Positions 26,606 through 35,848 of a DNA stretch of 64,000 bases are shown one piece after another. The notes under the pieces are model-generated. The model worked only from the letters and a program-made list of their open reading frames with translations, did not search any database and was not told the DNA's origin. Origin of the DNA: Halovivax ruber XH-70. GTDB taxonomy: Archaea > Halobacteriota > Halobacteria > Halobacteriales > Natrialbaceae. The position numbers and the translations under genes are program-made. The stretch's first letter is position 1; every line of letters begins with the position of its first letter. Location: the NCBI RefSeq assembly GCF_000328525.1, contig NC_019964.1:1116001-1180000 (forward strand), in the 5' to 3' direction.

Positions 26606-29600
26606 ATGCACATCAAAGCCCTCGTCCTCGACAACTTCAAGAGCTTCGGACGCAAGACTCGAATCCCCTTCTACGAGGACTTCACCGTCATCACGGGGCC
26701 GAACGGCTCCGGCAAGTCGAACATCATCGACGCCGTCCTGTTCGCCCTGGGGCTCGCCCGGACGCGGGGCATTCGCGCGGAGAAACTCACCGATCTCATC
26801 TACAACCCCGGGTACGACGACGGTGAGCGCCCCGCGAGCACACGCGAGGCCGAGGTCGAAGTCATCCTCGACAACGCCGACCGCACGCTGGAGCGCTCCC
26901 AGGTGGCCACAGCCGCTGGCTCCGACGACGTCGGCGACTGCGACGAGATACGCATTCGCCGCCGGGTCAAACAGACCGAGGACAACTACTACTCCTACTA
27001 CTACCTGAACGGTCGCTCGGTCAACCTCACGGACATCAAGGACCTGCTCGCTCAGGCCGGCGTTACGCCGGAGGGGTACAACGTCGTCATGCAGGGCGAC
27101 GTCACCGAGATCATCAACACGACGCCCCACAGTCGTCGTGAGATCATCGACGAGATCGCCGGCGTCGCGGAGTTCGACGCGAAAAAGGAAGATGCGTTCG
27201 AGGAACTAGAGGTCGTCGAAGAGCGGATCGACGAAGCCCAACTGCGCATCGAGGAGAAACAGACCCGGCTCGACCAGTTAGAAGACGAGCGCCAGACGGC
27301 GCTTCGCTATCGCCGCCTCCGTCGCGAAAAGGCCGAGTACGAGGGGTATCTCAAGGCCAGTGAACTCGAGGACAAGCGCGAAGAACGCGACGACGTCGAA
27401 GCTCGCGTGGACGATCTCGAGGACGAACTCGAATCGTTACAGCGAAGCCTCGACGAGAAGCAGGGCGCCGTCGTTCGTCTTCAGGAAGATCTCGAGGACT
27501 TAAACGACGAGATCGAGCAGAAAGGCGAAGACGAGCAGTTGAAGATCAAAGGCGAGATCGAGGAGGTCAAAGGCGAGATCGCTCGGCTCGAAGACAAGAT
27601 CGAGACCGCCGAGGAGCGTATCGAGGCAGCCGAAGCCGATCGGCGGGATGCGTTCGTCCAGATCGACCGCAAACAGGAGCGCGTCGACGACCTCGCCGAC
27701 GAGATGCGCGAGTGCAAACTCGAGAAGGCCTCCGTCACCTCGGAGATCCAAGAGCGCGAAGCCGAGATCGAGTCGCTGGAGACGGAACTCGAGAACGTCG
27801 ACACCGAGTACGACGAGGTGAAAGCCGAACTCGCCGAGTGCAAGGACGCCGTCGAAGAGGCAAAGACCGAGAAGAACGACCTCCAGCGCGAGCAGGACCG
27901 ATTGCTCGACGAGGCCAGGCGACGCTCGAACCAGATCGCCGAACTCGAATCCTCGATCGAGGAGACCGAGGAACTGCTCCCCGAACTCGAAGACGAACGA
28001 TCGGAACTCGAACGCGAACTCGACAAGGCCGAGACCAACCGCGAGAACATCGACTCGGTCGTCACCGACCTCAAACGCGAACGCTTCTCGCTGCAGGACG
28101 ACGTCGACGAACTCGAGGACGAACTCCAGGCCAAACAGCAGGAGTACGCAGAGCTCGAGGCGAAGGCCGGCGAGAGTGGGGACTCCTCGTTCGGTCGTGC
28201 GGTGACGACGATTCTCAATACCGGGTTCGACGGCGTCCACGGCGCGGTCGCCCAGCTCGGGAGCGTCGACGGTGCGTACGCCACGGCGTGTGAAACTGCG
28301 GCGGGTGGGCGACTCGCGAACGTCGTCGTCGACGACGACGGTGTCGGCCAGCGCTGTATCGATCACCTCAAATCGAAGAACGCCGGGCGGGCCACGTTCC
28401 TCCCGATGACGGAGATGTACTCCCGGAGTCTCCCCTCCGCGCCGTCGGATCCGGGTGTCGTCGACTTCGCGTACAACCTCGTCGACTTCGACGACCAATA
28501 CGACGGGATCTTCTCGTACGTCCTCGGGGATACCCTCGTCGTCGAGGATATCGAGACGGCCCGGTCGTACATGGGCGACTACCGGATGGTGACGCTGGAC
28601 GGCGACCTCGTCGAGAAGAGCGGTGCGATGACCGGTGGGTCGCGAAAGGGCTCGCGCTATTCGTTCTCGACGGACGGCCGCGGCAAACTCGAACGCGTCG
28701 CGACCCAGATCACCGAGTTGCAAGACCAGCGCGACGACCTGCGTGACGAACTCCGCGACGTCGAATCCAGGCTCGACGACGCGCGTGATCGCCAGACCGA
28801 TGCAGCCGACGAGGTCCGTTCGATCGAGAACGAGATCGAGAAGCTAGACGAACAGCGCGATCGACTCGAGGCGGAGATCGAATCCGACGAGGCCGAACTG
28901 GAAGACCTCGAAGCCGAACGTGAAGAGGTCGACGAGGAGATGACGGACATCTCCGCCCAGATCGAGGCCAAACAGGACGAGATCGACGAGATCGAGGGGA
29001 CGATCGCCGATCTCGAGGCGGAACTGGCCGACTCGAAGATCCCCGAACTCACGGGCCAGATCGAAGACTTAGAAGCCGAGATCGACGAGCGAACCGAGCG
29101 GATCGACGAACTCGACTCGAAACTCAACGAACTCGAACTCGAGAAATCCTACGCCGAGGAGGCGATCGACGACCTCCACGACGAGATCGAAGCGGCCCAG
29201 AATCAAAAGGCCGACTACGAGGAACGAATCGAGACCTTCGAGGACGAGATCGAGTCCCAGGAAGCGGTTCTAGAAGAAAAGCGGGCCGCGGTCGCCCAAC
29301 TCGAAGACGAACTCGCGGAACTCAAAGAGGAACGGACTGGTCTCAGGGACGACCTCGACGAGGCCCGTCAGGAACGCGACGAGGTCCAGGACGAGGTCAA
29401 CGACGTCGAAGCGGACCTCTCGAACGCTCGGGAGCGCCTCGACGCGCTGGAGTGGGAGATCGACTCCTTAGAGGAGGAAGTCGGCGAGTACGATCCCGAG
29501 GAGGTGCCGGACCACGACACCGTCGTGGAGATGGTCGACCTCCTCGAAACGGACATGCAAGCCCTCGAACCGGTCAACATGCTCGCCATCGACGAGTACG

Positions 29601-30178
29601 CCGAGGTTCGAGACGAACTCGACGAACTCGAAGCGAACCGCGAGACGCTCGTCGAGGAGGCCGAGGGCATTCGTGAGCGCATCGAACGCTACGAGAGCCT
29701 GAAGAAAGAGACGTTCATGGAGGCCTACGAGGCCATCAACGAACAATTCACGGAGATCTTCGAACAGCTCTCGGAGGGAACCGGGTCGCTCCACCTGGAG
29801 AACGAGGAGGACCCGTTCGATGGCGGCCTCACGATGAAGGCCCAGCCGGGCGACAAGCCCATCCAGCGTCTCGACGCGATGTCGGGCGGCGAGAAGTCCC
29901 TGACTGCACTCGCCTTTATTTTCGCTATCCAGCGGCACAACCCCGCACCGTTCTACGCACTCGACGAGGTCGACGCCTTCCTCGACGCGGTCAACGCCGA
30001 ACGCGTCGGTCGGATGGTCGACCAACTGGCGGGCGACGCGCAGTTCGTCGTCGTCTCGCACCGCCAGGCCATGCTCGACCGGTCCGAGCGGGCGATCGGT
30101 GTGACGATGCAACAGGACAACGTGAGTGCGGTGACCGGCATCGACCTGAGTGAAGAGGGGGTTGTGGCTGATGACTAG
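26606..30178 (+). CDS. smc: Chromosome segregation protein SMC
   Basis: An 1190-residue structural-maintenance-of-chromosomes ATPase that organises and segregates DNA by loop formation. The head N-lobe has Walker A GPNGSGKSN (31-39). Two long coiled-coil arms flank the hinge (about residues 520-680, including FDGVHGAVAQLGSVDGAYAT and KSGAMTGGSRKGSR). The C-lobe has the signature MSGGEKSLTALAF (about 1091-1103) and Walker B FYALDEVDAFLD. The length matches the family. The last 8 bases overlap the scpA start, so SMC and its kleisin are translationally linked. Confidence 0.97.
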   Translation: MHIKALVLDNFKSFGRKTRIPFYEDFTVITGPNGSGKSNIIDAVLFALGLARTRGIRAEKLTDLIYNPGYDDGERPASTREAEVEVILDNADRTLERSQVATAAGSDDVGDCDEIRIRRRVKQTEDNYYSYYYLNGRSVNLTDIKDLLAQAGVTPEGYNVVMQGDVTEIINTTPHSRREIIDEIAGVAEFDAKKEDAFEELEVVEERIDEAQLRIEEKQTRLDQLEDERQTALRYRRLRREKAEYEGYLKASELEDKREERDDVEARVDDLEDELESLQRSLDEKQGAVVRLQEDLEDLNDEIEQKGEDEQLKIKGEIEEVKGEIARLEDKIETAEERIEAAEADRRDAFVQIDRKQERVDDLADEMRECKLEKASVTSEIQEREAEIESLETELENVDTEYDEVKAELAECKDAVEEAKTEKNDLQREQDRLLDEARRRSNQIAELESSIEETEELLPELEDERSELERELDKAETNRENIDSVVTDLKRERFSLQDDVDELEDELQAKQQEYAELEAKAGESGDSSFGRAVTTILNTGFDGVHGAVAQLGSVDGAYATACETAAGGRLANVVVDDDGVGQRCIDHLKSKNAGRATFLPMTEMYSRSLPSAPSDPGVVDFAYNLVDFDDQYDGIFSYVLGDTLVVEDIETARSYMGDYRMVTLDGDLVEKSGAMTGGSRKGSRYSFSTDGRGKLERVATQITELQDQRDDLRDELRDVESRLDDARDRQTDAADEVRSIENEIEKLDEQRDRLEAEIESDEAELEDLEAEREEVDEEMTDISAQIEAKQDEIDEIEGTIADLEAELADSKIPELTGQIEDLEAEIDERTERIDELDSKLNELELEKSYAEEAIDDLHDEIEAAQNQKADYEERIETFEDEIESQEAVLEEKRAAVAQLEDELAELKEERTGLRDDLDEARQERDEVQDEVNDVEADLSNARERLDALEWEIDSLEEEVGEYDPEEVPDHDTVVEMVDLLETDMQALEPVNMLAIDEYAEVRDELDELEANRETLVEEAEGIRERIERYESLKKETFMEAYEAINEQFTEIFEQLSEGTGSLHLENEEDPFDGGLTMKAQPGDKPIQRLDAMSGGEKSLTALAFIFAIQRHNPAPFYALDEVDAFLDAVNAERVGRMVDQLAGDAQFVVVSHRQAMLDRSERAIGVTMQQDNVSAVTGIDLSEEGVVADD

Positions 30179-31289
30179 CGATGCTCCCGAGGAACCGCAG
30201 GTGACGACGGAACCCTCGGAAGATGCGAACGGGGAGCGTGAGCGACCCGTGAGTGAGGATGGCGAGGAGCCGCAGGCGACGAATGCAGCCGATGGGACGG
30301 CCGCAGGAACGGACACCGAGACAGAAACGGACGAAGCGGCCGACGACGAGATCCCGCTGTCGATCGCTGGGCACGAAGACCGCGACCCGCCGGACGGCGC
30401 GTCGTCGATGCTCGACTTCGGTGACGAGTCGGCAGTTTCGGACGATCCGTTTCCGGCGGAGGTTCCCGAGGCGGCGGACGATGACGACGAGGACGTTCAG
30501 CCGGTCGAGTTGCTGGTACAACTCGCGAAGGACGGCGAGATCGATCCCTGGGACATCGACATCGTCCACGTGACGGATACGTTTCTCGACGCCCTCGACG
30601 AGGCGGATCTGCGGACCTCCGGCCGGGCATTGTTCTACGCGAGTGTCCTCTTGCGGATGAAGAGTGACGTGCTCTTCAGCCCCGACGAGCCTGACGAGGA
30701 GGAGTTACCGCCCTGGGAAGCGGCGTTCGTCGACGACGAGGGGCCGGTCGACGATGGCGGTGACGCACCCGGGTTCGATCCCGTCGAGCGGCTCGAAGCC
30801 GAGATGGATCGGCGGCTCGAACGCCAGCACGCCCGCGGCAAACCCGAGACGCTCGACGAACTCGTTCGCGAACTTCGCGACGCCGAACGCGGGTCCTGGT
30901 GGAAGCGCTCCAGAGAGTACGACACCTCGAACTCGCCGTCGGGGTTCAATCGTGGTGTCCAGGAACTCAGCTACCACTCCGAGGACGCCTATCGTGGCGT
31001 GGACGAACCGACGGCGGACGACGTCACCCACACCCAGCACGACGAAGAGATCGACGCCGTCATCGCCGACGTCGAGGCGGCACTCGCGCCACACTACGAA
31101 GGTGGTCGTGAGGAGGTACTCTTCGCCGAGATCGAGGACGCCGGTGGGTCACGCGTGATGACCTATCTCGCCTTGCTGTTTCTGGCACACCGAGGGCAAC
31201 TCCGCCTCGAACAGGACGAGCTGTTCGGCGATCTCTGGATACAGCAGGTGCCAGTCGAAGTCGAAGCGAGCGAAGCGGTGGCGGATTGA
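30171..31289 (+). CDS. scpA: Segregation and condensation protein A (kleisin ScpA)
   Basis: A 372-residue ScpA, the kleisin that bridges the SMC heads. The first 115 residues are a low-complexity acidic stretch (EEPQATNAADGTAAGTDTET). The conserved part starts at VQPVELLVQLAKDGEIDPWDIDIVHV and includes SVLLRMKSDVLF, and the C-terminal winged helix ends with VTYLALLFLAHRGQLRLEQD-like sequence. It is longer than bacterial ScpA (about 250) because of the acidic extension. The ATG at 30171 lies inside the end of smc. No scpB gene follows; the next gene is convergent. Confidence 0.93.
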   Translation: MTSDAPEEPQVTTEPSEDANGERERPVSEDGEEPQATNAADGTAAGTDTETETDEAADDEIPLSIAGHEDRDPPDGASSMLDFGDESAVSDDPFPAEVPEAADDDDEDVQPVELLVQLAKDGEIDPWDIDIVHVTDTFLDALDEADLRTSGRALFYASVLLRMKSDVLFSPDEPDEEELPPWEAAFVDDEGPVDDGGDAPGFDPVERLEAEMDRRLERQHARGKPETLDELVRELRDAERGSWWKRSREYDTSNSPSGFNRGVQELSYHSEDAYRGVDEPTADDVTHTQHDEEIDAVIADVEAALAPHYEGGREEVLFAEIEDAGGSRVMTYLALLFLAHRGQLRLEQDELFGDLWIQQVPVEVEASEAVAD

Positions 31290-31349
31290 CGGCGGAGGAG
31301 ACGCGCGATTACGGCCGTGGCGCGGTCGGACTTCGGTAGTTATTGCTTG

Positions 31350-32045
31350 TTAGTCCGTGAGGCGCCACTCGTCGCCGCGGACGGTTTCGATGACGTCGCG
31401 TCGTTCCATCTCGGAGAGGACCTCTTGCAGTCGATCGGGCTGGGCGATCTCCATCTCGATGCGCTGGATGTCGTGCGTATTCGCGAGGAAGTGACGGATC
31501 TCCTCTTCGGTAAACGTCTCCTGGTCGGTCGACTCCATGACGCCCGAGATCAGGTCGATCATATCCTCGATGAAGTTCCACGGATAGACGATCCAGGCCC
31601 ACTCTTCTAGGCGTTCGCCGACGTACTCGGGTTCGAACTCGCTGGTTCCGAGCAACTGGAGGGTGGCGGTGCGGACGGTTCCCGCGCCGCGGTCGGTGAC
31701 GTACTCGTGGGCGTGTTCGATCGACCCGCCGGTGTCGGCGATGTCGTCGATGATCAGGACGTCCTTGCCCTCGACGCTTCCTTCGGGCATCGGGTACCTG
31801 ACCGTGGGCTCGTCGGCCTTCTCGGCGGCGCCGACGTAGTGTTCCATCTTCAGGCTCGTCAGGTCGTCGAGGCCGAGGAAGTCACAGAGACATCGGCCGG
31901 CGAACCAGCCGCCGCGCGCGAGCGCGACGATCACGTCCGGTTCGAACGTGTCTCGTCTAACTTGCTCGCTCACGTCCCGACAGAGGCTGTAGATGTACTC
32001 CCAGTTGGTGATCGTACAGCTGAAGTCCTCCGGTAGCTCGGACAT
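31350..32045 (-). CDS. Phosphoribosyltransferase family protein with C-terminal extension
   Basis: A 231-residue type I phosphoribosyltransferase. The PRPP-binding loop is VLIIDDIADTGGSIEHA (about 115-131), preceded by VIVALARGGWFAGRCLCDF, as in xanthine/hypoxanthine-type enzymes. Residues from about 175 form an extra small domain (FTEEEIRHFLANTHDIQRIE, then a winged-helix-like EVLSEMERRDVIETVRGD). It is probably a purine base salvage enzyme or a regulator of that pathway; the base is not identifiable. A TATA-like CTTAACC lies about 33 bases upstream of the start. Confidence 0.87.
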   Translation of the reverse strand: MSELPEDFSCTITNWEYIYSLCRDVSEQVRRDTFEPDVIVALARGGWFAGRCLCDFLGLDDLTSLKMEHYVGAAEKADEPTVRYPMPEGSVEGKDVLIIDDIADTGGSIEHAHEYVTDRGAGTVRTATLQLLGTSEFEPEYVGERLEEWAWIVYPWNFIEDMIDLISGVMESTDQETFTEEEIRHFLANTHDIQRIEMEIAQPDRLQEVLSEMERRDVIETVRGDEWRLTD

Positions 32046-32129
32046 CGTGTGCTCTGCCGGGAGATGGGCGTACCACCGGTTAAGTCATCCGTTGTCGGTT
32101 CGCGTGACCGACGGTACAACTGGCCTACT

Positions 32130-32135
32130 CATAAA
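32130..32135 (+). promoter_or_regulatory. TATA element of the VOC gene
   Basis: CATAAA is centred 27 bases before the ATG at 32159, which supports that start over the in-frame ATG six codons earlier. Confidence 0.5.
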
Positions 32136-32158
32136 CGGCTGTGCCTCGAACGACCCGT

Positions 32159-32848
32159 ATGCTCGACGAACTCGCCTGGCTCGGTCTGGAGGTGAAGTAC
32201 CTCGACGCGGCGCGATCGTTCTACGAGGAGACGTTTTCCCTGTCGATCGTGACTGCAACCGAGACGGAGATCCGGTTCGAGACCGGTCCGTCGGAACTCG
32301 TGATTCGACGGCCGATCGATCTCCCGCGTGGCGGTCTCCACACGCACTTCGCCTGTTCGATCCCAGCAGCGGAGTTCGACGCGTGGTGGGACCACCTCGA
32401 ACCGGCGTTCGACCTCGAGGAGGTCCAGTTCGGTGACGCCAGATCGCTCTACTGTTACGATCCCGACGGCAACTGCGTCGAACTCGGGCAGCGCGATGTC
32501 GACGGTCCGGGTATCGACGGCATCTTCGAGGTGGCACTCGAGGTGGCGTCGATCGATCGGTCGCGATCGTTCTACGAACGGCTCGGTTTCGAGACGGTCG
32601 ATACCGGGGCCGACCGCCGACGAATCAGGATGGACGGCCCCGTCGCACTGGAGCTCTGGGAGCCCCAACTCGGTATCGCCGACGCCCGGGGCGGCGTCCA
32701 CGTCGACCTCGGATTTTCCTGTGCCGATCCAGGGACAGTGGTGGAGCTGGTCGAAGACGATGCGTGCGAGACGACGGCGCGTGGCTCCGACCGGGTAGTC
32801 ATCGATCCAGACGGCCACGTGCTGACGTTCACCGACTCGGCTGCCTAA
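32159..32848 (+). CDS. VOC (glyoxalase/dioxygenase) superfamily protein, two domains
   Basis: A 229-residue protein made of two vicinal-oxygen-chelate modules, at about residues 3-112 and 122-225. Each has the hallmark strand/helix start (LGLEVKYLDAARSFYEETF and VALEVASIDRSRSFYERLGF) and an ending YCYDPDGNCVEL or VIDPDGHVLTF. Glu/His residues that could bind a metal occur in each half (HTHFACSI, HVDLGFSC). It could be an extradiol dioxygenase-like or isomerase-type enzyme, but the substrate is not predictable. It stands between two minus-strand genes. Confidence 0.85.
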   Translation: MLDELAWLGLEVKYLDAARSFYEETFSLSIVTATETEIRFETGPSELVIRRPIDLPRGGLHTHFACSIPAAEFDAWWDHLEPAFDLEEVQFGDARSLYCYDPDGNCVELGQRDVDGPGIDGIFEVALEVASIDRSRSFYERLGFETVDTGADRRRIRMDGPVALELWEPQLGIADARGGVHVDLGFSCADPGTVVELVEDDACETTARGSDRVVIDPDGHVLTFTDSAA

Positions 32849-32881
32849 CGGCTTGTGGACCGGGCGGCGCTCGTCGGTTCC

Positions 32882-33178
32882 TTACAGTCGGCTGTTGTCG
32901 ACGGAGACGCCGGGCGGTGTGACGACGAGGAACCCGCGGAAGTGAACCAGGTTGCCACCGGCTTCCGAAACCTCACGAGCGAATCCGGACGCGAGTTCGT
33001 TGACGTCACCGTCGACGTCGAGCAAGAGGACGCTGCCGTCGCTCACGGTTTCGATCCGTTCTTCGTCCGGTGTCGTCCCGTCGAGCACGTCGAGAACCAC
33101 GTCGGCATCGACGACGTCGGTGTCACCGTCCTCGATGTGTTCTTCCATCGCCCGCAGGTCGAGGTCGAAGTCGCTCAT
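32882..33178 (-). CDS. Small conserved haloarchaeal protein, function unknown
   Basis: A 98-residue very acidic soluble protein starting MSDFDLDLRAMEEHI. A short N-terminal helix is followed by an alternating strand pattern (DVVLDVLDG, SVLLLDVDGDVNELASGF, FRGFLVVTPPGVSVD), which suggests a small alpha/beta or beta-barrel domain. No Cys or catalytic motif is present. ATG 33178 was chosen because a TATA-like CTTTTG lies about 28 bases upstream; an in-frame ATG nine codons earlier is possible. I cannot assign a function. Confidence 0.7.
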   Translation of the reverse strand: MSDFDLDLRAMEEHIEDGDTDVVDADVVLDVLDGTTPDEERIETVSDGSVLLLDVDGDVNELASGFAREVSEAGGNLVHFRGFLVVTPPGVSVDNSRL

Positions 33179-33240
33179 GTACCCGCAGTTCGCGTGTGAC
33201 GGCAAAAGCGTTCCCCACCCGTGGGCACAGACCGGTGCGA

Positions 33241-33855
33241 TCAGCCGTCGTACACGAGAAGTTGATCGGCCTTGTCGGCGAGCGAGACGGCGTCGGAGCC
33301 GAAGGATTCGGCGTGGCTGACGACCAGAAGCAGCACGGTTTCTGGTCGGACGAGCGAGTAGCCGTCCTCGCGCGAAAGTAATCCGTGGGTCTCGAGTTCG
33401 CCAGCATACTTGCTGATCGTCGGTGGGGAGACGTCCAGTGCGGTTGCGAGGTCGTTCGCACCCGCATCCGGCGATCGGAGCAGTTCGAGTATCATGCCAC
33501 GAGGGGTCTCCCGACGGAGGTACCCGAGCGCTCGTTTCTCGAACTCGTCGAAGCGCCCTGTCTGGACGTACCGGCGGTAGTCCCCGTCGCGGAACTGCTC
33601 GATCGATCCGGCCGATTCGAGCGTTCGCAGGTGGTGCTGGGTCTCGCCGGTGCCGAGTTTGAGGTCGTCCCGGATCTTCGAAAAGTGTGCGCCCGGTGTC
33701 GTCGACAGGTAGCCGGTGATCGCGTCACGTGGCTCGCTGTCGCCGGTCGCGGTCGCGGTGCTCGCCGATCCGACGAGCGATGCGCTGGCGCCAACGGTGG
33801 CGAACCGGCGTAACGTGGCCCGTTTGTCTTCGTCGACGCGATCGTCACCGGTCAT
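33241..33855 (-). CDS. Double winged-helix protein with Tat-like N-terminus
   Basis: A 204-residue protein with two predicted winged-helix domains. The first spans about 43-100 (AITGYLSTTPGAHFSKIRDD, then GETQHHLRTLESAGSIEQF). The second spans about 108-170 (LLRSPDAGANDLATALDVSP, then TISKYAGELETHGLL). This is the layout of haloarchaeal MarR/ArsR-like regulators. Unusually, the N-terminus reads KRATLRRFATVGASASLVGS followed by small residues and AxA-type sites (ASTATATG), which resembles a short Tat signal peptide. A DNA-binding protein should stay in the cytoplasm, so either the N-terminus is a membrane tether or the resemblance is accidental. TATA-like TTTTAC lies about 33 bases upstream. 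Confidence 0.8.
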   Translation of the reverse strand: MTGDDRVDEDKRATLRRFATVGASASLVGSASTATATGDSEPRDAITGYLSTTPGAHFSKIRDDLKLGTGETQHHLRTLESAGSIEQFRDGDYRRYVQTGRFDEFEKRALGYLRRETPRGMILELLRSPDAGANDLATALDVSPPTISKYAGELETHGLLSREDGYSLVRPETVLLLVVSHAESFGSDAVSLADKADQLLVYDG

Positions 33856-33949
33856 GCGACTCTACTGTCTCCTCGGTCTCCTCCGTAAAACCGGTTTCGT
33901 TCGATTTTCGTTTCGCGAACAGAACGTTCACGGCAACTGACCGGTCCGA

Positions 33950-35056
33950 TTACTGCCCGGAGCCGCCGTCGATCTCCTGGTCCATCTCCTCGATGACCTC
34001 GTCTGGGTCCGTAATCGTCGCCGGGTCTTTGCCCTCTTTGATCGCCTGGGCCTCTTGCTCCATGGCTTCGACGTCCATGTCGGCTTCCTTGTCGATCTCG
34101 CCGATGATCTCGGCGATGTCGTCGAGGCCGATCAGTTCACGGGTCTCCTCGTCGAACTCGAGACTCTCCAGGGATTCCTCTCCCTCGGAGACGTCGCTCC
34201 CGCTTAGGTGCTTGCCGTAGCGACCGACGAGCGAGGACAGTTCCTGCGGGAGGACGAACGTCGTGGACTCGCCCTGGCCGATCTCCGAGAGCGTCTCCAT
34301 CCCCTTGTCGATGACCGCGCGTTCGCCCATCGATTCGGCGGACTTGGCCCGAAGGACCGTCGAAATCGAGTCACCCTGTGCCTCCAGGATCTGGCTCTGT
34401 TTTTCACCCTGTGCGCGGATGATGTCGCTTTGCTTGTCACCTTCGGCCTTTTCGACGGCGCTGCGGCGTTCACCCTGGGCCTCCAGGATCATGGCACGGC
34501 GTTTTCGCTCGGCGGAGGTCTGCTGTTCCATCGCCTGCTGGACGTCCTTCGAGGGGTTGACCTCGCGGACCTCGACGCTCTCGACGCGGATCCCCCACTC
34601 GTCGGTGGGTTCGTCGAGTTCTTCGCGAATGTGGGCGTTGATCTGCTGGCGTTTGTTGAGCGTATCGTCGAGCTCCATGTCGCCGAGCACCGCCCGCAGT
34701 GTCGTCTGGGCGAGGTTCGAGACGGCCTTCTTGTAGTTGTCGACCTCGAGGAAGGCCTTCTTCGCGTCCATGACCTTGATGTAGACGACCGCGTCGGCGG
34801 TCACGGGCGAGTTGTCCCGGGTGATCGCTTCCTGCCGCGGGACGTCGAGCGTCTGTGTTCGCATGTCGAACGTGTACGTCTTCGAGACGAACGGCGGAAC
34901 GATGTTGATGCCCGGCTCCAGGAGTTTGCGGTACTCACCGAAGACGGTCAGCGCACGCTTTTCGTACGCGTTGACGATCTCGATGGCACTGAGTAGCGAC
35001 GCGACGACGACGACCAGTGCGAGTGCACCGATGATCAATAGCGAGGTAGTTGCCAT
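33950..35056 (-). CDS. SPFH-domain (stomatin/prohibitin) membrane protein
   Basis: A 368-residue stomatin-like protein that forms large membrane-associated rings or microdomains. An N-terminal membrane helix (SLLIIGALALVVVVASLLSA) is followed by the SPFH domain (NAYEKRALTVFGEYRKLLEP to about residue 190). An Ala/Glu/Arg-rich coiled coil follows (QQTSAERKRRAMILEAQGER), and the tail is acidic and variable. The ATG at 35056 has TATA ACTTTTG 28 bases upstream; an in-frame start nine codons earlier is less likely. The partner NfeD gene lies 120 bases upstream on the same strand, the usual stomatin-NfeD pairing. Confidence 0.92.
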   Translation of the reverse strand: MATTSLLIIGALALVVVVASLLSAIEIVNAYEKRALTVFGEYRKLLEPGINIVPPFVSKTYTFDMRTQTLDVPRQEAITRDNSPVTADAVVYIKVMDAKKAFLEVDNYKKAVSNLAQTTLRAVLGDMELDDTLNKRQQINAHIREELDEPTDEWGIRVESVEVREVNPSKDVQQAMEQQTSAERKRRAMILEAQGERRSAVEKAEGDKQSDIIRAQGEKQSQILEAQGDSISTVLRAKSAESMGERAVIDKGMETLSEIGQGESTTFVLPQELSSLVGRYGKHLSGSDVSEGEESLESLEFDEETRELIGLDDIAEIIGEIDKEADMDVEAMEQEAQAIKEGKDPATITDPDEVIEEMDQEIDGGSGQ

Positions 35057-35080
35057 ACCGGATTGTACAAGCGGCCGTCT

Positions 35081-35087
35081 CAAAAGT
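35081..35087 (-). promoter_or_regulatory. TATA element of the SPFH gene
   Basis: ACTTTTG on the minus strand is centred 28 bases before the ATG at 35056, so the SPFH gene probably has its own promoter as well as possible read-through from nfeD. Confidence 0.45.
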
Positions 35088-35176
35088 GTTGCCGTTCGTG
35101 AATGTGACTGATCGGAATAATGGGATGTGCGGTTCGGGGAGAACTGCTGCCCCCTGACCTGGGTGAACGCGGCCGA

Positions 35177-35785
35177 TTACCCGGAACGTTCGGTTTCGAC
35201 GTCTGTATCCACCGAGTCCGCTGCGTCGTCGTCTGCTTCCAGCTCTCCCGTGTCGACTGTCTCCCCATTCGATTCGGCCTCGCGGCCCCGTTCGAGCGCA
35301 CGATCGATCTCGTCACGCTCCACCGACTCGAGCGGCTCGACGGTGAGGACGTTGCCGCCGCCGGGATCCAGGACGATGACCTCGGTCCCCTCCTCGATGT
35401 CGCCGGTTCTCGACCGGGCGCTGTAGAAGGGGGCAAACCCACCGCTCTCGAGTTTCACCTCGCCCTGACGTGACGTGACGGTGTCGGTGACGTAGCCGGT
35501 CGCCCCCGCGAGACTGCTCGAACTACTCGTCTGGGCGCGTCCCTTGCCACCGTAGAAGTCGAACTCGCGGTAGACCCACGTCGCCGCGACGCCCACCACG
35601 AGCGTCAGCGCGGCGAGTGCGAAGATACCCAGGCCGCCGAATACGACGCCGATCAACCCGGCGCCGGCGAGCGCGACGCCGATGACGATCAGGTACGCCC
35701 CTGGAGACATCGCCTCCAGCACCATCAGTACGAGGCCAGTGGCGAGCAACACGAGCGCAGTGTTCGACGCCAGCGTCTCGAGCAT
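35177..35785 (-). CDS. NfeD family protein
   Basis: A 202-residue short-form NfeD. Three to four membrane helices occupy about residues 5-75 (NTALVLLATGLVLMVLEAMS, YLIVIGVALAGAGLIGVVFG, LGIFALAALTLVVGVAATWV). A soluble OB-fold domain follows (LAGATGYVTDTVTSRQGEVK, then TEVIVLDPGGGNVLTVEPL). The acidic C-terminal tail is disordered. NfeD OB domains interact with SPFH proteins, and the stomatin-type gene follows. TATA TTAATTAC (35807-35814) lies 26 bases before the ATG. The membrane-anchored serine protease domain of long NfeD proteins is absent. Confidence 0.9.
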   Translation of the reverse strand: MLETLASNTALVLLATGLVLMVLEAMSPGAYLIVIGVALAGAGLIGVVFGGLGIFALAALTLVVGVAATWVYREFDFYGGKGRAQTSSSSSLAGATGYVTDTVTSRQGEVKLESGGFAPFYSARSRTGDIEEGTEVIVLDPGGGNVLTVEPLESVERDEIDRALERGREAESNGETVDTGELEADDDAADSVDTDVETERSG

Positions 35786-35806
35786 ACGAGGTCCTAGGGC
35801 GTCACC

Positions 35807-35814
35807 GTAATTAA
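35807..35814 (-). promoter_or_regulatory. TATA element of the nfeD-SPFH pair
   Basis: TTAATTAC on the minus strand is centred 26 bases before the nfeD ATG at 35785, indicating a leaderless mRNA. Confidence 0.5.
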
Positions 35815-35848
35815 CTGTTTACGAGGTGATTTTTCGTCAGCGCCTCGC

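Noticed and set aside
27500-28723. Long open reading frame antisense to smc (407 codons)
   Set aside because: High GC third positions open the opposite strand; the smc frame has clear domains, while this one has no motif and the composition of a mirror frame.
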